In this document: positions 1 through 10,271 of the stretch, piece by piece
Layout of the letters: every line of letters starts with the position of its first letter
How positions within the stretch are numbered: position 1 is the stretch's first letter
Assembly: GCA_905221615.1 (NCBI GenBank)
Contig: CAJNDT010000308.1
Coordinates: 183,220-247,219, forward strand
Direction: 5' to 3'
DNA from: Symbiodinium sp. CCMP2592
Taxonomy: Eukaryota; Sar; Dinophyceae; Suessiales; Symbiodiniaceae
DNA: 64,000 nt
Notes under the pieces: generated by a model
The model's database searches: none
The model's input: the letters and a program-made list of their open reading frames with translations, nothing else
Told to the model about the DNA's origin: nothing
Position numbers and translations under genes: made by a program

Positions 1-667
1 ACCGGTCCCACCACGTTCCCCCGTAGTAGGAGTAGTCGTTGTAGCCATACGACCACGACCATGAGGCCCTCTGGCCTTGCCAATCCTGCCAGGAATCTCT
101 GGAGCTGGCATCATCCGTCGTCGCCTCCGCAGGGTCACCATCTCCCTGCGATTCCTGCTCATCATTGGTGCTGTCCACACTGCTCCGGCGACTGTAATAC
201 CAGCCTCTGGTCTCCTGGTTGCCGCTTACCTTGGTGGCGCCTGCCTTCTTCTTCTGGCTCGCCACCACACGCTGAAGAGCTTGTTCGGCTCGGAGATATG
301 CCTCGGCTTTCCGAGTGATGTACTCGTTCATCGACTCCTGAGCTTTGCGACGGCAATGCTTGAAGTATCTCGACAAATGCTCTGTCATCTCGGGAATTTG
401 GGGCTTCCCCAGACATTGTCGCAGAAAATCAAGAAGTACCCGCACTCCGTCATAATTGGAAACCCACGTAGGGCTTCTCCCCGACACCATCCGTTTCGCC
501 GCCCCACTCAGCTCAGATATCAGTCGGGGACCGCACAGGGCCCTCTTATGCATCTCCGTTCCAGCTTCATATAAGTAGCAAGCTTCTTCATACGCAGTAA
601 ACGTGTTGGCACTGCCATCCCACTTGGGCACACCCTCTTTGGTGCGTTCCACTTCACTAGCAGCCAT
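1..667 (-). CDS. Gag-like protein of a copia-type retroelement, 5' part, runs off the window
   Basis: An uninterrupted minus-strand frame runs from an ATG at 667 to base 1 (about 222 codons) and continues beyond the left edge. The N-terminal part reads as a dinoflagellate copia-type Gag: a VPKWDG start motif, an alpha-helical region with Trp, Tyr and Leu at regular spacing, and a run of charged helices (residues about 20-150). After that come an acidic/Ser-rich linker and a Trp/Tyr/Gly-rich stretch (SWSWSYGYNDYSYYGG). No zinc knuckle is seen in the visible part. A tRNA primer-like site lies about 90 bases upstream of the ATG on the same strand, as expected for the start of an LTR element. It resembles the Gag of the central element in layout but not closely in sequence, so it belongs to another family. 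Family assignment is by pattern; the open frame is certain. Confidence 0.75.
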   Translation of the reverse strand, partial: MAASEVERTKEGVPKWDGSANTFTAYEEACYLYEAGTEMHKRALCGPRLISELSGAAKRMVSGRSPTWVSNYDGVRVLLDFLRQCLGKPQIPEMTEHLSRYFKHCRRKAQESMNEYITRKAEAYLRAEQALQRVVASQKKKAGATKVSGNQETRGWYYSRRSSVDSTNDEQESQGDGDPAEATTDDASSRDSWQDWQGQRASWSWSYGYNDYSYYGGTWWDR

Positions 668-754
668 GCTCTTTGTCTCTCCGACGGCAAAAGCAGTCGG
701 AGCCTTCTTCACAAACGGTCCCTGAATCTCCCAAGCAAGCCCCGTCCTCAAACA

Positions 755-770
755 GGGCTCCGCGCTACCA
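755..770 (-). other. Primer binding site of the left retroelement
   Basis: On the minus strand this reads TGGTAGCGCGGAGCCC. It starts with TGG, as required to pair with a tRNA 3' CCA, and closely matches the primer site of the central element (TGGTAGCGGAGCCC). It lies directly after a CA dinucleotide that would end the 5' LTR (minus-strand bases at 772-771). The match suggests the same primer, probably initiator Met-tRNA. Confidence 0.55.
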
Positions 771-940
771 TGAAAGTCGCTAGACTGCTCAAGCGGATCG
801 TCACTGCAGCAAGGCGAGGGTTCGAGCTAAGCGGGCAGGGCTAAGCACTGCAACGGCTCTACTGTTTTCGCCTCGAGCTGAACATACTGCAAAGTCCACT
901 CCTTCAGAGTGTGATGAATGCATGCCAAGTGATAGCACTT
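771..940 (-). other. Presumed 5' LTR (part) of the left retroelement
   Basis: The stretch upstream of the primer site on the minus strand should be the 5' LTR. Its inner end would be the CA at 772-771. The outer TG end cannot be placed because only one LTR is in the window and a TIR element (941-1025) follows. Confidence 0.3.
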
Positions 941-1025
941 GCAAGGAATATACCTTGAATTGCAAGGGGATTCATACTATGATTTAAGCTATATTCCTTA
1001 ATTAAGGGGTATTGGGCTCTCTGGG
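941..1025. repeat. TIR element family F, copy 1 (left end eroded)
   Basis: It contains AAGGAATATACCTTGAATT at the left and TTAATTAAGGGGTATTGGG at the right, with GATTTAAGCTATATTCC in the middle. The same layout recurs at 12349-12458 (intact) and 31361-31460. Confidence 0.7.
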
Positions 1026-1030
1026 AAAGG

Positions 1031-1077
1031 AAAACCCTAAACCCCAAACCCTAAACCCCAAACCCTAAACCCCAAAA
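1031..1077. repeat. Telomere-like tract (CCCTAAA type)
   Basis: Alternating AAACCCTAAACCCC units, the complement of TTTAGGG, the Arabidopsis-type telomere repeat also used by dinoflagellates. Confidence 0.8.
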
Positions 1078-1160
1078 GGACACCCTTTTGCGGGGGGCGA
1101 GCCTCGACCTGCTGGGCCGACTATGCGAGCTGGCGAACGTCCGAAGCTCGTGGTTTCTAA

Positions 1161-1277
1161 TACAGTAAACCCCATAAAGTTGGAAACCGGATTAAGGCCA
1201 AATAGTGCTGGGATTCCCTCTACAGTACTCTTAAGGATTGAGGCTATGGGGTTTCCAACTTTTTGGCTTCCACTTTA
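1161..1277. repeat. TIR element family A, copy 1
   Basis: The left end TACAGTAAACCCCATAAAGT and right end ATGGGGTTTCCAACTTTTTG with TTCCACTTTA form imperfect inverted repeats. The interior CTCTTAAGGATTGAGGCTAT is shared with the copy at 31740-31855. Confidence 0.75.
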
Positions 1278-3318
1278 ACCCTAGGTACATTCCTTTCTGA
1301 AGCGGTTTTGGAGCCGCCGGGAAGGGTTCTAATAAGTTTGCCTGAGGGTTTTGGGGTTCTAGGCTTTGGGGTTTAGGATTTTGGGAATTAGCGCTTGATG
1401 GTTTTGGGGAACGGCTTTCAGGGTTTGTTGTTTGAATTTCGGCTTTGAAGCCCAAACAAACACTGTATGAATTGGTCGCTGTTGCCTTCACCCGCTCGGT
1501 GTGAGATTACACAGGCTGTCCAAAAACGTTACCTGTTCGGGTGCTTGGTTTTGGGTCAGGGCGCTGTATGGGGCTCGTTCGTGTGAGGGCCACCGGGTGC
1601 GTTTGGAGCTTTCCGGAGTGACTTGTGGACAGCCTTTCAATTCCTTTGAAGAAGGGTTTCTAAATATACAGAGAGCAATAAGAGCAGTAGGGGTGTATGC
1701 CCAGGATTAGTAGCAAGATACAATAACTGTGGTAAACGGGAAACTGCAAACTAGCAGCTTGAAATGCAAATGTCGCATGCTGGTAGTGTTTGCAAAGTCA
1801 CAGCCTAGAGATGTTAAGCATACGAACATCATGCAATGATGTTTTGAGCATCACAGTACGGAAAGAACATGGACATCCGATCGTCCGAACGATGACTGGT
1901 AGGTGATGGTAGCTGTGGGCAGCAGCAGCAGCAGCTCAGTGTGACGTAGTGGGTTTGAACATTGTAGCCATGCAAGACACCCAGGTTGCACACAAGTCAT
2001 GTCGTTCTGAAGAAGATCACCCACACTGTGTACTGCCACTGTCTCTTCATTGCATTCCTGAGTATCCATGTTGCACAGCAGTCACGCCGTTCACGTACAT
2101 CATGCACACAAAATCCGCAGCATACCTCCCACGGTTGTTGTCAAGATGATTCTCAGTTCTGTTGCGAGCACTCTTGCTGTTTGTGTCCTCATGCTGATAT
2201 GATGCTGAGGCTGTTGCCTATGAAAGCAAAGTGGAAGGCGAAGACTACTCTCTGCAAGGCGCCGGGGACGCTTTTTCGCCAGCGCATTTCCTTTCAGCGT
2301 CCTGCTCGGTCAGGCTTGATGGACGAGGATGCAGCGAACAAGGCCGCGCAACAACTGTTCCGGCGAGCCGTCGGTGCTTGAGTCGGCAAGTCTTGCACTC
2401 TATCCGCTGCGAGACGCCCCATGATGTGGATGCTGCGCGGCGGGCTTACTCCTGTGGGGTTGAAGTCCAGGGGCTGCAATGCTGGGATCGCTACCACTTG
2501 CTTAACAGTCGACAGCACAGCACTGTCTTCGTTGCAGAACCAGCGCACCGGCATGCTCGCTAACACTGTAACCTTTTACTCGTCTGCGCATCAACACCAC
2601 CTTTGCAGTCATTATCAAGCACAGCGATGTTAACAGCATCCTGACCAGCACCGTCTTCATCATCAGCAGCATCATCATCTGGTACCAGTCACCATCACAA
2701 TCATCATCTGCATCATCAACAACGTCATCGCCATCGTCGTCATCATTATTGTCTTCCCCTTTTGCAGATATCATCCGCGCTTCCGTCCCGAGACAAGCCT
2801 TTCACTGGCTCAGGTTCTTCGAGAGCTTGCAGATTATGGTTCTGCAATGCACTATTCGCTTGGAGGACTTCTTCCGTCCCGGGGACCTCTGTAGCAGGTG
2901 CTCTTAGGCAGTCCGAAAAGTAGTGTAGAACCACCTTTCGATATGCCCGTGGACGAGCATGCCCTGTTCTAACATCTTCGGCACCACAAAGGCATCTGCT
3001 CAGCAATTGGGCTCGTCTTACGCTTGTCATATCGAGGGTGTACTAAGTCATTGCAGGCATGGAGTCTGCACTAGTGCCGGGCGATTTTCACGAGCCAGGA
3101 TAGCCACAGCGCAGTCTCAGCGGCAGCCTCCCGCTGCCTGCGCCACATCACAGGCAAGTCCTCCCAGCCGCACCAGGTCAAGTGATAAACGCTGGGAGCT
3201 TCATTGCATTTGTTTCTGTGCGATGGGCAAACACCAGTTGACCACTGGCATGCCACATGTTCATTCTGGGACTAGACTTCCTGTGTCCTTCCGCTTCATG
3301 TCACTCCGGGCAGATAAT
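1278..3318. other. Intergenic, no gene recognised
   Basis: A G/T-rich degenerate telomere-like stretch lies at about 1300-1450. A degenerate CAT/ATC triplet tract lies at about 2653-2754. Only short frames with low-complexity or Arg/Ser-rich translations occur, and none looks like a protein. Confidence 0.5.
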
Positions 3319-3424
3319 ATGGGCGCCTTAGTAATTAGAATCGGGTGTTGGGGCCCATACTGAGCTTATAAGAAGGAACCCCCAAAATAGTATTGGTAAG
3401 TATTGTTTAAAGCCCCCCTAGATT
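3319..3424. repeat. TIR element family E, copy 1
   Basis: It has the GCCTTAGTAATTAGAAT end, internal GGAACCCCCAAAATAGTA and the eroded opposite end AAAGCCCCCCTAGATT. The family consensus is an inverted pair around TAGGGGCCTTAATAACTACC. Confidence 0.65.
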
Positions 3425-3457
3425 CTAGTACCGCTATAGATCCCTTGTAGCAACCCT

Positions 3458-3786
3458 TATATGTGCCAGCATCCGCGCACCCCCCCCCCCCTCCCCCCCC
3501 CATGGTAATCCCCCTCCCCCCCCCTGTGGTTCCTGTGGTTCCCCCCCCCCCTGTGGTTCCTCTTGGTTTTCCCCCTCCCTTTTGTGGTTCTTCTGGTTCC
3601 TGTCTCCCCCCTCCCCCCCTGTGGTTCCTGTGGTTCCTCCGCGTGGTTGCTGCTGCTTTGTTGTTGCTGCTGTTCTTCTTCTTGTTCTTGTTCTTGTTCT
3701 TGTTGTGTGGTCGCCCGGGTCGGGGGGGGGGGGGGATACCATTGGGGGGGGGGGGGGGTCGAGAACGCGGAGCGCGGGCACATATA
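3458..3786. mobile_element. Fold-back element 1 with C/G-run inverted ends
   Basis: The left end TATATGTGCC (3458-3467) is matched exactly, inverted, by GGCACATATA (3777-3786). Inside each end come a CCGCG core, a run of about 12-14 C (or G) and an ATGG/CCAT motif: C runs and CCATGGTA on the left, TACCATT and G runs on the right. The interior is C/T-rich on the left and TTCTTG-rich on the right. The same architecture recurs at 10263-10809. No protein is encoded; the Pro-, Cys- and Leu-rich frames are by-products of the composition. Confidence 0.6.
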
Positions 3787-3935
3787 GACCCCTTTTTACA
3801 GGAACCCTTGTTTTACATAGGTCCTTTTTTTGTTGCATTGTCCTGTGCTGCGAGGCACGAATGTCCTTGGAGGAGTCGGCATGTCGCTCGGCCCTGAGAA
3901 CCCGCTGCGCTGCATGAGGCTGACGTCGCAATGAA

Positions 3936-4045
3936 ATATGCGTGGTTGTGAAGATTATGGTCCCTTTTTGGGTCCCTAATTATAGTACGGCACCTAATAT
4001 ATAGGGTACCCAACAAGGGACCACAATTTCGACAACCACCCATAT
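3936..4045. repeat. TIR element family C, copy 1
   Basis: ATATGCGTGGTTGTGAAGAT at the left pairs inverted with TTTCGACAACCACCCATAT at the right. GGTCCCTTTTTGGGTCCC and GGGTACCCAACAAGGGACC lie inside. Other copies are at 6211-6306, 50513-50635 and 53398-53508. Confidence 0.85.
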
Positions 4046-4166
4046 AGTAGAAGCCAGAAAGTTGGAACATCATTATCCTCATGCCCTCAAAGTGCAGTAT
4101 ATGAAATCCCGGGACTAATCGTCCTAAATCCATGTTCCAACTTTCTGGGCTTCACTTTATACTGTA
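4046..4166. repeat. TIR element family B, copy 1
   Basis: AGAAGCCAGAAAGTTGGAAC pairs inverted with GTTCCAACTTTCTGGGCTTC. It abuts the family C copy directly. The second copy is at 31553-31664. Confidence 0.8.
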
Positions 4167-4231
4167 TCTGTAGGCTTCCTTTAAAGGGTTTATCAGGATT
4201 GCTATAAGGGATCTATAATGGTACTGCATAA

Positions 4232-4330
4232 TGTAGGGACCTTAATAACTACCTATTCTATTTTGGGTGTTCCTTATTTTCAGTCTTAAGTTTTGTATAA
4301 TATGGGCCCAAAAATTAGGCCCCTACATTA
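4232..4330. repeat. TIR element family E, copy 2
   Basis: TAGGGACCTTAATAACTACC at the left and AAAAATTAGGCCCCTACATT at the right, with ATTTTGGGTGTTCCTTA inside. Confidence 0.75.
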
Positions 4331-4822
4331 GGTAGAGTGCATTCGCATAGATGGGAAGTCCGATTTAAACCCTTAATCAAACCCTTATCCCTCGAGAGTG
4401 CTTGCCGGCGAAACGTGCCCGGGCTTCTGTTTTGGAATCCCAATTATGCACAGGCCTCCGCAGCCACAAACATCTCCGGATCCGTTTGGCAGAATTTTTG
4501 GCATGACTCTTGCATGTTTGCCAGTTGTTTTCAAGAGGAGAATATGGTTGGCGAATCTGCCCGATGTGATCTTTCACATCTCTGCAGATAAGAAAGCTCT
4601 TGGCACCGAAATAGCAACTCGAATGGCAATGTCTGCAGGAGTCAGTATTCATTGGGTAGATTACAAGTGATGCTGGTAATGTCGATGACAGTACTATTAT
4701 TGCCCAAACACGACCACCACCAATCATCATCATACTAGCATGAGCAAAAACCAGACCTTCTCATACCTTGCAACCTCCTCGCGAAACCCACTGTTTTAAT
4801 GCCACACATACGTATTTGCATG

Positions 4823-4897
4823 CATACATACATACATACATACATACATACGTCCGAACATGATGTATATATACACATATATATATATATATATACA
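4823..4897. repeat. Microsatellite (CATA)n then (TA)n
   Basis: Tandem CATA units are followed by ACATATATA units. Confidence 0.9.
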
Positions 4898-5810
4898 TAC
4901 ACGCTGGTACGTGTGTATAGACGTGGATAACACAGCAGAAAACTCCAGATCGGTTTGCGCATTATGTATAGACAGCCCTCGCCGGGTTTTCAAGGCTCTC
5001 TTCCCGGAGCTCCCTCGCCGAGCAGGCCAGACAAAGAGACCTGCAGTTGATCTGATTACGGCTGAGGGTTTTGGATTTAAGATTAAGAGTTTAGGGTTTA
5101 AGATTTTGGGTTCAGGGCTTCGGGTTTAGGCTTTAGGGTTTAGGGTGTAGGATTTCGGGTGGGGCGTTTCGGGCTGTAGAGCTTAGGTATTAGGGGATGA
5201 TCAACCTGGTGGTGTTTTCCGCTGTGATCATGAGGGATTACTCTTCTACGTACTACGCTTGTTATTTCCCCGCTGGCAACACTACTATTACATACTATTC
5301 ATCATTCGAGTATGTTTGTAATCAACTTAAATGTTCATTCTACTACATGTAACTAGTAGTGTTATTACTTTACCTGAACCACCTTTTTGCTAGTCGTATT
5401 GTGGCGGTGGCATCATGACGGATGGCAGTGTGATTAGTACTGCTGGTGGCTTGTATTTCAATTCTCCGCGTTCCTATAACTATTGCTTCCGGGTCTCCAG
5501 GCGTGCAAGGCACGTACCAGGGTCTATCTCTAGGAGCGTCCTGAAGAAGTCTCGCTCTGAACCGACTGGATAAGGGTCCTTGTAAGCAGTGCCCCTGCAA
5601 TCCCGGATTTCAGATTCCCTGCAAGGCATGGGAATTGCTGCAGCGGCGTGAACAGGCGGGGACAGATCGGATCGACAATGTCTAGAATCCTAACTACATT
5701 TACCAGTGTGAGGCTCAGATGGACTTCGAGCAATTCATCTTCCCATTCGCGGCCGGGACCTTGGCAAAGGCTCTCGAAAATGATTGAGTCTGAAATGTTG
5801 AGTTTACTCT

Positions 5811-5825
5811 CTGTGTGTGTGTGTG

Positions 5826-5863
<38 letters not shown>

Positions 5864-5972
5864 TGTATATGCATATATATATATATATATATGCATATAT
5901 ATATATATATATGTATGTAGACATGTATGTGTGTATATATATAATATATATATATATATATATGGATATGGG
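5811..5972. repeat. Compound microsatellite (GT)n/(AT)n
   Basis: TGTGTG passes into long ATATAT blocks separated by GCATAT and GTATGTAG. Confidence 0.95.
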
Positions 5973-6210
5973 CCGCAGCGGCTGGACCAGCCATCACGGC
6001 TGTGGCCGGATATAGCTGTGCATGATGGTTGCAGCTGCTGAGGTGCCTAAATCCCCGGCCCGAAAGCAGCCCTTGTAAGCAAACCCGAAGCCCAAATAAA
6101 ATGACAAGACCTGGCCCGTGGCGACCGATGTTTCACTGCTGTGTGCGTGTTGGCGTACTAGGATCGCTCGTGGTGATGCGAAGCCATGCGCGATGCATCC
6201 CAAAAGACAC

Positions 6211-6306
6211 ATGGGTGGTTGTCAATATTGGGGGTCCCTTTTGAGGTCATTATTATAATACGGCGCCTGTTATTAAAGGGACCCTAATTTTGACAACCAC
6301 CCACAT
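6211..6306. repeat. TIR element family C, copy 2
   Basis: ATGGGTGGTTGTCAATATTG at the left pairs with ATTTTGACAACCACCCACAT at the right, with ATAATACGGCGCCT in the middle. Confidence 0.85.
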
Positions 6307-7098
6307 GGATCGCAGCAGCCGTCCGAATGACCTGTTTGTCGTCGGACGTGTCTCTGTGCAGTCTCCAAGGGCCTCCACCCAAATCCAAGCATCCCAGCCC
6401 ATATTCCGTCGGATGCTGAGGCCTTGATTCATGTGCCCGAGCAGACAGCGCCTTGGCCCAGTAGTAATCGGGCTTTCGGTGTTGCTTCCCCCGTTGGAGC
6501 TGAGACACCGCGCAGTGCATGGATTTGGTGTCTTCGTGCTTCCGGAGCAAGCCTTCCGAGGTTTGTGGCAGTTATTCAATAACCATGGCCTCGGCATGAG
6601 CCGAAAAACACTCAAGAGCTAAATCCTAAAACAGCCCAAAACCCTAAACCCCAAACTCGCATCCTTAGCAGCCCGTATGGGCACCCCTGGAAGAAAACCC
6701 CTCAAAGGAATCCCACAAACGGCTTTCAACGACCTCAACTTTCCCTCGAATCCGTCGCTTCAAGAATGCGTAGACTGGGAGCTCTATAAAGTAAACATCC
6801 TACTAGCACAATTACCAGGGTTCCGGGCTCAGGGTTTATAGTGGGTTCAGGGTGAAGGGTTTATAGTAGGATTTGGGATTTTTGTCGGGCTCCGAGTTTT
6901 TAGGCTTCCAACTGAGGTTTAGGGTTTGAGGGAGTATAGTCGATTCCTACACGACATGAGGAGCCTAAGGACTCAGAGGATTCAGTGAGTAGGTCTTGAA
7001 GTGTCGTACGGCGATAAGCAGGATACCCCAAAGTAGGGCAACGACTCGGAAATGACCCTCACTAGCTCGGTCCTTTGCTCCCTCCGACCCACTCAAAG

Positions 7099-7212
7099 TT
7101 CCTCAGGGTTTATGTCGCCTAAACCCTAAACCCCCTAAACCTATAAGCCTTGAACCCCCTAAATCCTAAAAACCTAAACCCTTAAACCCCTAAACCCTAA
7201 AGCCCTAAACCC
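7099..7212. repeat. Interstitial CCCTAAA-type tract
   Basis: Degenerate CCTAAACC units, including CTAAACCCTAAACCCCCT. Confidence 0.8.
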
Positions 7213-7314
7213 GAAACCCTAGTGGAAAGGAGCCCTAGTTGAAGAGGAGCTGCTGGTGAAGCGCCTGCAGCTTTGCCGGCGGTATCTGGCCTTGTCGCCC
7301 CAGGCCGTTGGGAC

Positions 7315-7412
7315 GGTTAGGGGTTTAGGGTTTAGGGTTTAGGCTGTTGGGTTTAGGGTTTTGGGTTTAGGGTTTAGGGTTTAGGGCTTGGGGTTTAGGG
7401 TTTAGGGTTTTC
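7315..7412. repeat. Interstitial TTTAGGG-type tract
   Basis: About ten GGTTTAGGG units with a few variants. It faces the opposite way to the tract at 7099-7212, making a head-to-head arrangement about 100 bp apart. Confidence 0.85.
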
Positions 7413-7557
7413 GGGGCTTCTTCTCGATTTTGGGGTGTTGGGCTACTAGGCAGTAGAAGGTTTTGGGTTCGGAGTGTGGCATTTTGGAACTGCAGGTTTG
7501 GGGTGCCAGGGGCTTTGGGATTTCAGCCGGAGAGCTAGACAGAGCCTCTTTGAAGAC

Positions 7558-7667
7558 TATAGGGGCCTAAATAACTACCTGTACTATTTTCGGGGGCTCC
7601 TTATTGTATTTATAGCATCGCCAAAACCCCATTCTAATCATTAACCCCCCTATATTAGTCGCAAGGA
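7558..7667. repeat. TIR element family E, copy 3
   Basis: TATAGGGGCCTAAATAACTA at the left and ATTAACCCCCCTATATTA at the right, with ACTATTTTCGGGGGCTCC inside. Confidence 0.8.
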
Positions 7668-8293
7668 CGATTAAAGATTCATGCTGTGGGGCGTTCAGGA
7701 GTGTACGAAGCCTTCACGTCGAGTCCTCCAAACTCTCTTAAGACTCTTGCGCTAAACACTGGTACCTGGACATGCGCGGATGTCTACGGCTGTATGCTCG
7801 CCTTATGCAAGCGCATGGTCAGGGAATAAAATAGAAGTTTAGATTGGATCTGTCACTGTCAGGGCTTTGCAGCGCCCGGTGCGCCACCGAGGTCCACGCG
7901 AGGGCTTTGGGGATGTTCCTTCTAGTTTCACACATGAAAGCATCATGTAGATGTACAATGAATATGTAGACATATGATGCAAGATAAGTGAACTACAAAG
8001 CACCTGAATTGAGTATGACTGTTACCGAGATATACTGTAAGGGACTTAGCATACTGCTGTAGGCACGCCTTGGGGTTGCCCTCGGTCAACCAACGCCTGG
8101 TCTCCAGGTACTTGCAAGTTGCCCGGCTGAAGGATGTTCACATTGCTCCGATGTCAAATTTTGCTTAGGTTTCCATCGCGGTAGTTCCTAAGCCCTCAAA
8201 CCCTAAACCCTATAGGCCCTACGCCCCAAGCCCCGAACCCGAAAACCTAAGCCCACAAACCCTGAACCCCAGGCCCAAGCCCTAAACCCTGCT
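7668..8293. other. Intergenic, nothing recognised
   Basis: Only scattered CCCTAAA-like motifs at about 8190-8290. Confidence 0.5.
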
Positions 8294-8403
8294 TGGAGGA
8301 TCATGGGACTTAGTAAGTAAGGTTATAAGTACCTCAATTGGGCTTATAAGTAGTTATAAGTATGGTTACCCTAATTATAACCCTGGTTACTAAGTCCCAT
8401 GAG
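8294..8403. repeat. TIR element family H, copy 1
   Basis: TGGAGGATCATGGGACTTAG pairs inverted with TTACTAAGTCCCATGA. The interior repeats TTATAAGTA. Confidence 0.75.
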
Positions 8404-8577
8404 CCTTTAACTACACCCAGATTCCTCAGAGGACCGCTGCGGGCTTCACCGCTGCGGCTCTCCTTCGGCGCCTGCCCAAAGAGAGCTCCAGGCAGGGCCT
8501 GGGTAGAGTTTAGGGTTTGGGGTTTAGGGTTTAGGGTTTGCCTGTCTGAGTTTAGGGTTTAGGGGTTTAGGCTACCA

Positions 8578-8674
8578 AATGGGAGTTTCCGAAAATTAGG
8601 GGTACCCTATTCTAGGGTCCTTATAATAAGGATCCTAGAATTCAGGGTGCTATATTAGGGTCACCTATTTATAG
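8578..8674. repeat. TIR element family D, copy 1 (right end eroded)
   Basis: It starts GGGAGTTTCCGAAAATTAGG and contains GGGTCCTTATAATAAGGATC, the family palindrome. The intact copy is at 56594-56704. Confidence 0.75.
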
Positions 8675-8701
8675 GGCTCCATGATAGGGGGCCTTCTCCT
8701 G

Positions 8702-8809
8702 TAATATAGGGGCCTTATTATAATTACCTATGCTATTTTGGGTTCCTGGTGATAATTATAGTGTAATCGGCCCCAAAATGCTATTCTAATTCCTAAGGCC
8801 GCTAGATTA
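8702..8809. repeat. TIR element family E, copy 4
   Basis: ATATAGGGGCCTTATTATAA at the left and ATTCCTAAGGCCGCTAGATT at the right. It sits just after the family D copy. Confidence 0.75.
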
Positions 8810-9588
8810 CGGCGTTTAAGAATTACCAGTACGAAGTTCTGTAAGGACTCAACAAGGTTCCATCAGGTTTTGGTAGGGTTCCTAAAGATTCAAGAGGCTT
8901 TTTGCTTTGGAGCTTGCTGTCTGAACAATCCGTTAGGGTTTTTCAAACGCGTGTTGCAAGGGTTCACTAAGGTGCTTAGGTTTTATAAAGGATTTCTTCA
9001 TGGATCAGAAAGAACTAGACACGAGTACTACTACAAGGCTTTGTAGCGCTAAGGCTCAACTGAGGCACTAATAACTTGAAACCTTGTACTACTTGTACAT
9101 CCTAGAGTCCTAGAAATGTACATCCCGTGTCTTGACTGATGAAGCCCTAACGAAGCCCCAATACCCCAGTCCTGATATTCCGGATATTGAACAAGGATGC
9201 AAAAACCAGAAGAGGGGTAAAACTCTGGCAGCGAAATGCTAAACAGAAAGTTGAAAGTTGAAGAGATGGAGCTTCATGTCCAAGCCGCCGGGGTGCTTCA
9301 AGCCTCCCTCAATTTAGCCCTCAATCCTTTAGCACGGCTCTCCCGCGAAGCCCTAGCACCCTTATATAACTCGAAACATCATTCAACCCCGATACAAACT
9401 ATACACTATACTATGACAGCATGTCCACCTTAACAGCAACAGCAAGAAAGAAAAACGAAAAAGGCCTTCGCACCTGGTGGCAGACCTCTGCAGTGACCTC
9501 CTGGAGAGATTGCTTGCTGTTTGGGGGGGTGAGGGGGTGGTTTAGTGTTTAGGGTTTGGGGGGGTTGAAAGTTGAAAGGTCGCTTCCT

Positions 9589-9662
9589 TGGAGGATCACG
9601 GGACTTAGTAATTAACTATACTTCTACTCAGTACTTATTACCTTACACCGGGACTTAGTAAC
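9589..9662. repeat. TIR element family H, copy 2
   Basis: TTGGAGGATCACGGGACTTA start. A second GGGACTTAGTAAC lies at the end in direct rather than inverted orientation, so this copy is rearranged. Confidence 0.55.
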
Positions 9663-9663
9663 T

Positions 9664-9752
9664 ACCTGGACCCCAAAAGTATCTAGAATAATAGTCCTTT
9701 ATGTGGTGGGACATTGTTTTACTTACATTTGCGGGTTTAGGTTGGGTTAGAA
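9664..9752 (+). repeat. Dispersed repeat R, copy 1
   Basis: ACCTGGACCCCAAAAGTAT, an AGAATAATAG block and GCGGGTTTAGGTTGG recur in the same order at 30200-30288 with scattered differences. Confidence 0.7.
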
Positions 9753-10140
9753 TTAAGGTAACTATACGCGCAGCCTTACTTCCTAAAGCCCGAGATCCTC
9801 AAAGGTCTTCATTTAAGGGTCCTGCAAGACCTACTTTCGGGGCATCTATTAGGGTTATAAGTAGGGTGTCTTTAAGGGTGCTGCAAGGCCACTATTCGGG
9901 TTGCTATTTCTGTCAGGGGGCATATATGGTTCTAGTTTAGGCCAGGGGGTTTGGGATGCCTGGTTTGACATGGGGGTTCAGGATTCCAGGATTCATTTTT
10001 GGGGCTTCATGGATTGAGAGTTGGGGGCTTTCAAGCTCCGGGTTTGGGATGTATAGGGGGTTTGGCCTTAAATAAGGGCTTAGGCCTTATATGAGAGCTT
10101 TGGGTTTATGTTAGGGTTTAGGGCTTATATCAGGGCTTAC

Positions 10141-10202
10141 ATAGGGCCTATCTCTATCTCTCTCTCTCTCTCTCTTTTTCTCTCTCTCTCTCTCTCTCTT
10201 TT

Positions 10203-10262
<60 letters not shown>
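10141..10262. repeat. Microsatellite (CT)n with TTTTT interruptions
   Basis: Nearly pure CT dinucleotides for about 110 bases. Frames through it give Ser/Leu or Arg/Glu repeats and are not genes. Confidence 0.95.

Positions 10263-10271
<9 letters not shown>

Larger units (their letters stand above)
4331..6210. other. Intergenic with microsatellites, no gene recognised
   Basis: It holds a degenerate TTTAGGG stretch at about 5066-5190 and the two microsatellites listed separately. A short frame at 4398-4670 is not convincing. Confidence 0.5.
6307..7557. other. Intergenic rich in degenerate telomere-like motifs
   Basis: Scattered TTTAGGG and CCCTAAA variants occur, in both orientations. No protein-like frame was seen. 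Confidence 0.5.
8810..10140. other. Intergenic, no gene recognised
   Basis: It contains the family H copy and repeat R listed separately. The rest is GGG/TTT-rich degenerate sequence. Confidence 0.5.

Noticed and set aside
61-574. Plus-strand frames over the first 600 bases
   Set aside because: The minus strand carries an uninterrupted Gag-like frame over the same bases with far better protein character.
3434-3931. Pro-, Cys- and Gly-rich frames over the C/G runs
   Set aside because: Overlapping frames in several phases; explained by the fold-back element.
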